64,000 nt of DNA. Source: a virus. A model generated the notes under the pieces. It was given only the letters and a program-made list of their open reading frames with translations. It searched no databases and was not told the DNA's origin. Both the position numbers and the translations under genes were made by a program. Position 1 is the stretch's first letter; each line of letters starts with the position of its first letter. The DNA is taken from the IMG/VR virus record IMGVR_UViG_3300042324_001793, positions 1-64,000 of that record. One strand, given 5' to 3'. Shown here piece after piece: positions 63,380 to 64,000 of this stretch.

Positions 63380-64000
63380 TTAAGCAGAAGCACTTATCCC
63401 AGTTGAGTTAATCGATAATTGACTTACTGGAGTAACTACTGCTGTTTCTTTCTCGTATTGTGTTTTAACAGTTACATCAAATGAGAAAACTGAATTTAAT
63501 GAGTAAATATCAATTCCTATTTTCTTAGAGTACTTAACATTTTTTAATCCAGCTGGAACAGCTGAACGCCATCCGCCTACATAGCCTAGGGCATCAGATG
63601 CTCGGAATTGGAAGATTAATGGAATCTTAATTGCTGAGTCTGCTCCGAACTCCAACATTTTTTGTGAACCTGCTGGGCTTAATCCGTCTACTGATATATT
63701 AGCATGAGAAGATGGTGCAATTGATAAGTAAGCACCACATGTGTACTTACCAATTAAGTAAGCGTCTTCTATTAAATATCCATTTTTTATAGGATATTGG
63801 TTTTCTCTCATGTTTGCACTTGTAACTGGGGCAGTAACGTTTACTGGAGCAGCATCACTGTACACTGCTTGTTGGTAATGTAGTGCGCCGAACGCGTTTG
63901 TTCCCTCAGCTTCAGTTATCTCAGAGTGAATTGCTTGGCTAAACGGTAAATACAGTTGATTAGTTGCGCCAGTCGAATACGCTGGTCTAGCAATAGTCAA
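63380..64000 (-). CDS. Virion protein, 5' part cut by window edge
   Basis: A frame open to the last base of the window; the edge codon is TTG and unlikely to be the true start, so the N-terminus is missing. 206 residues are visible. They are beta-rich with an ordered central region (LEFGADSAIKIPLIFQFRAS, VGGWRSAVPAGLKNVKYSKK) and a Ser/Thr-rich end. It ends 15 nt before the start of the 2,277-residue gene, so they share a transcript. A baseplate or fibre partner of that giant is the simplest guess; no family is recognised. Confidence 0.6.
   Translation of the reverse strand: MTIARPAYSTGATNQLYLPFSQAIHSEITEAEGTNAFGALHYQQAVYSDAAPVNVTAPVTSANMRENQYPIKNGYLIEDAYLIGKYTCGAYLSIAPSSHANISVDGLSPAGSQKMLEFGADSAIKIPLIFQFRASDALGYVGGWRSAVPAGLKNVKYSKKIGIDIYSLNSVFSFDVTVKTQYEKETAVVTPVSQLSINSTGISASA

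Overview
The window is a stretch of a large tailed-phage genome, a contractile-tail (T4-like) virus. The direct evidence is a gp17-type large terminase, a gp16-type small terminase partner, a gp6-type baseplate wedge protein, a gp26-type baseplate/chaperone protein, a gp15-like tail terminator, a tube-like protein, a PhoH ATPase, a small sigma factor, and more than a dozen copies of a T4-late-promoter-like element (core ATAAATAA) just upstream of genes. The host is probably a member of the Bacteroidota. The DNA is AT-rich, start codons are preceded by A-rich leaders with almost no Shine-Dalgarno sequences, and the phage tmRNA has a Gly-initiated tag. The host call is an inference.

Layout. 0-1.7 kb: an unidentified partial gene, an MBD4-like mismatch DNA glycosylase and an FkbM methyltransferase. 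1.7-11.9 kb: virion and membrane proteins, including the gp26-like gene with an overlapping downstream partner. 11.9-18.2 kb: sigma factor, phoH, terminase pair and gp6-like wedge. 18.3-18.7 kb: a complete tmRNA with its own late-type promoter and terminator. 18.8-22.6 kb (+ strand): two paralogous LamG proteins, a 31-residue zinc-ribbon protein, a small protein and the gp15-like protein. 22.6-29.4 kb: tube-like protein, then three large modification enzymes: a methyltransferase/GT-A/TibC-like heptosyltransferase fusion, a methyltransferase, and a GT4/GT-A/FkbM fusion. 29.5-30.1 kb (+): a 2-oxoglutarate/Fe(II) hydroxylase. 30.1-44.2 kb: a classical collagen-like protein (870 aa) and a 3,733-residue proline-free Gly-X-Y giant. 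44.2-51.2 kb: fibre proteins, a glycosyltransferase resembling plant Hyp/Ser O-glycosyltransferases, a Thr-rich multi-domain protein and an amidoligase. 51.2-64 kb: large tail or baseplate proteins, one of 2,277 aa with a seven-repeat beta-propeller.

How it may work together (inference): the phage builds very long Ser/Thr/Gly-rich fibres. It carries next to them an apparent kit for modifying them: protein O-heptosylation, other glycosylation, sugar O-methylation, hydroxylation and possibly peptide ligation. The giant Gly-X-Y rod has no proline to stabilise a triple helix, so glycosylated Ser/Thr is an attractive candidate stabiliser. This fibre-plus-modification island, roughly 22-51 kb, is the most novel part of the window. 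Most genes are on the minus strand, tightly packed with 1-4 nt overlaps. Apart from the tmRNA segment there is no gene-free stretch over 300 bases.
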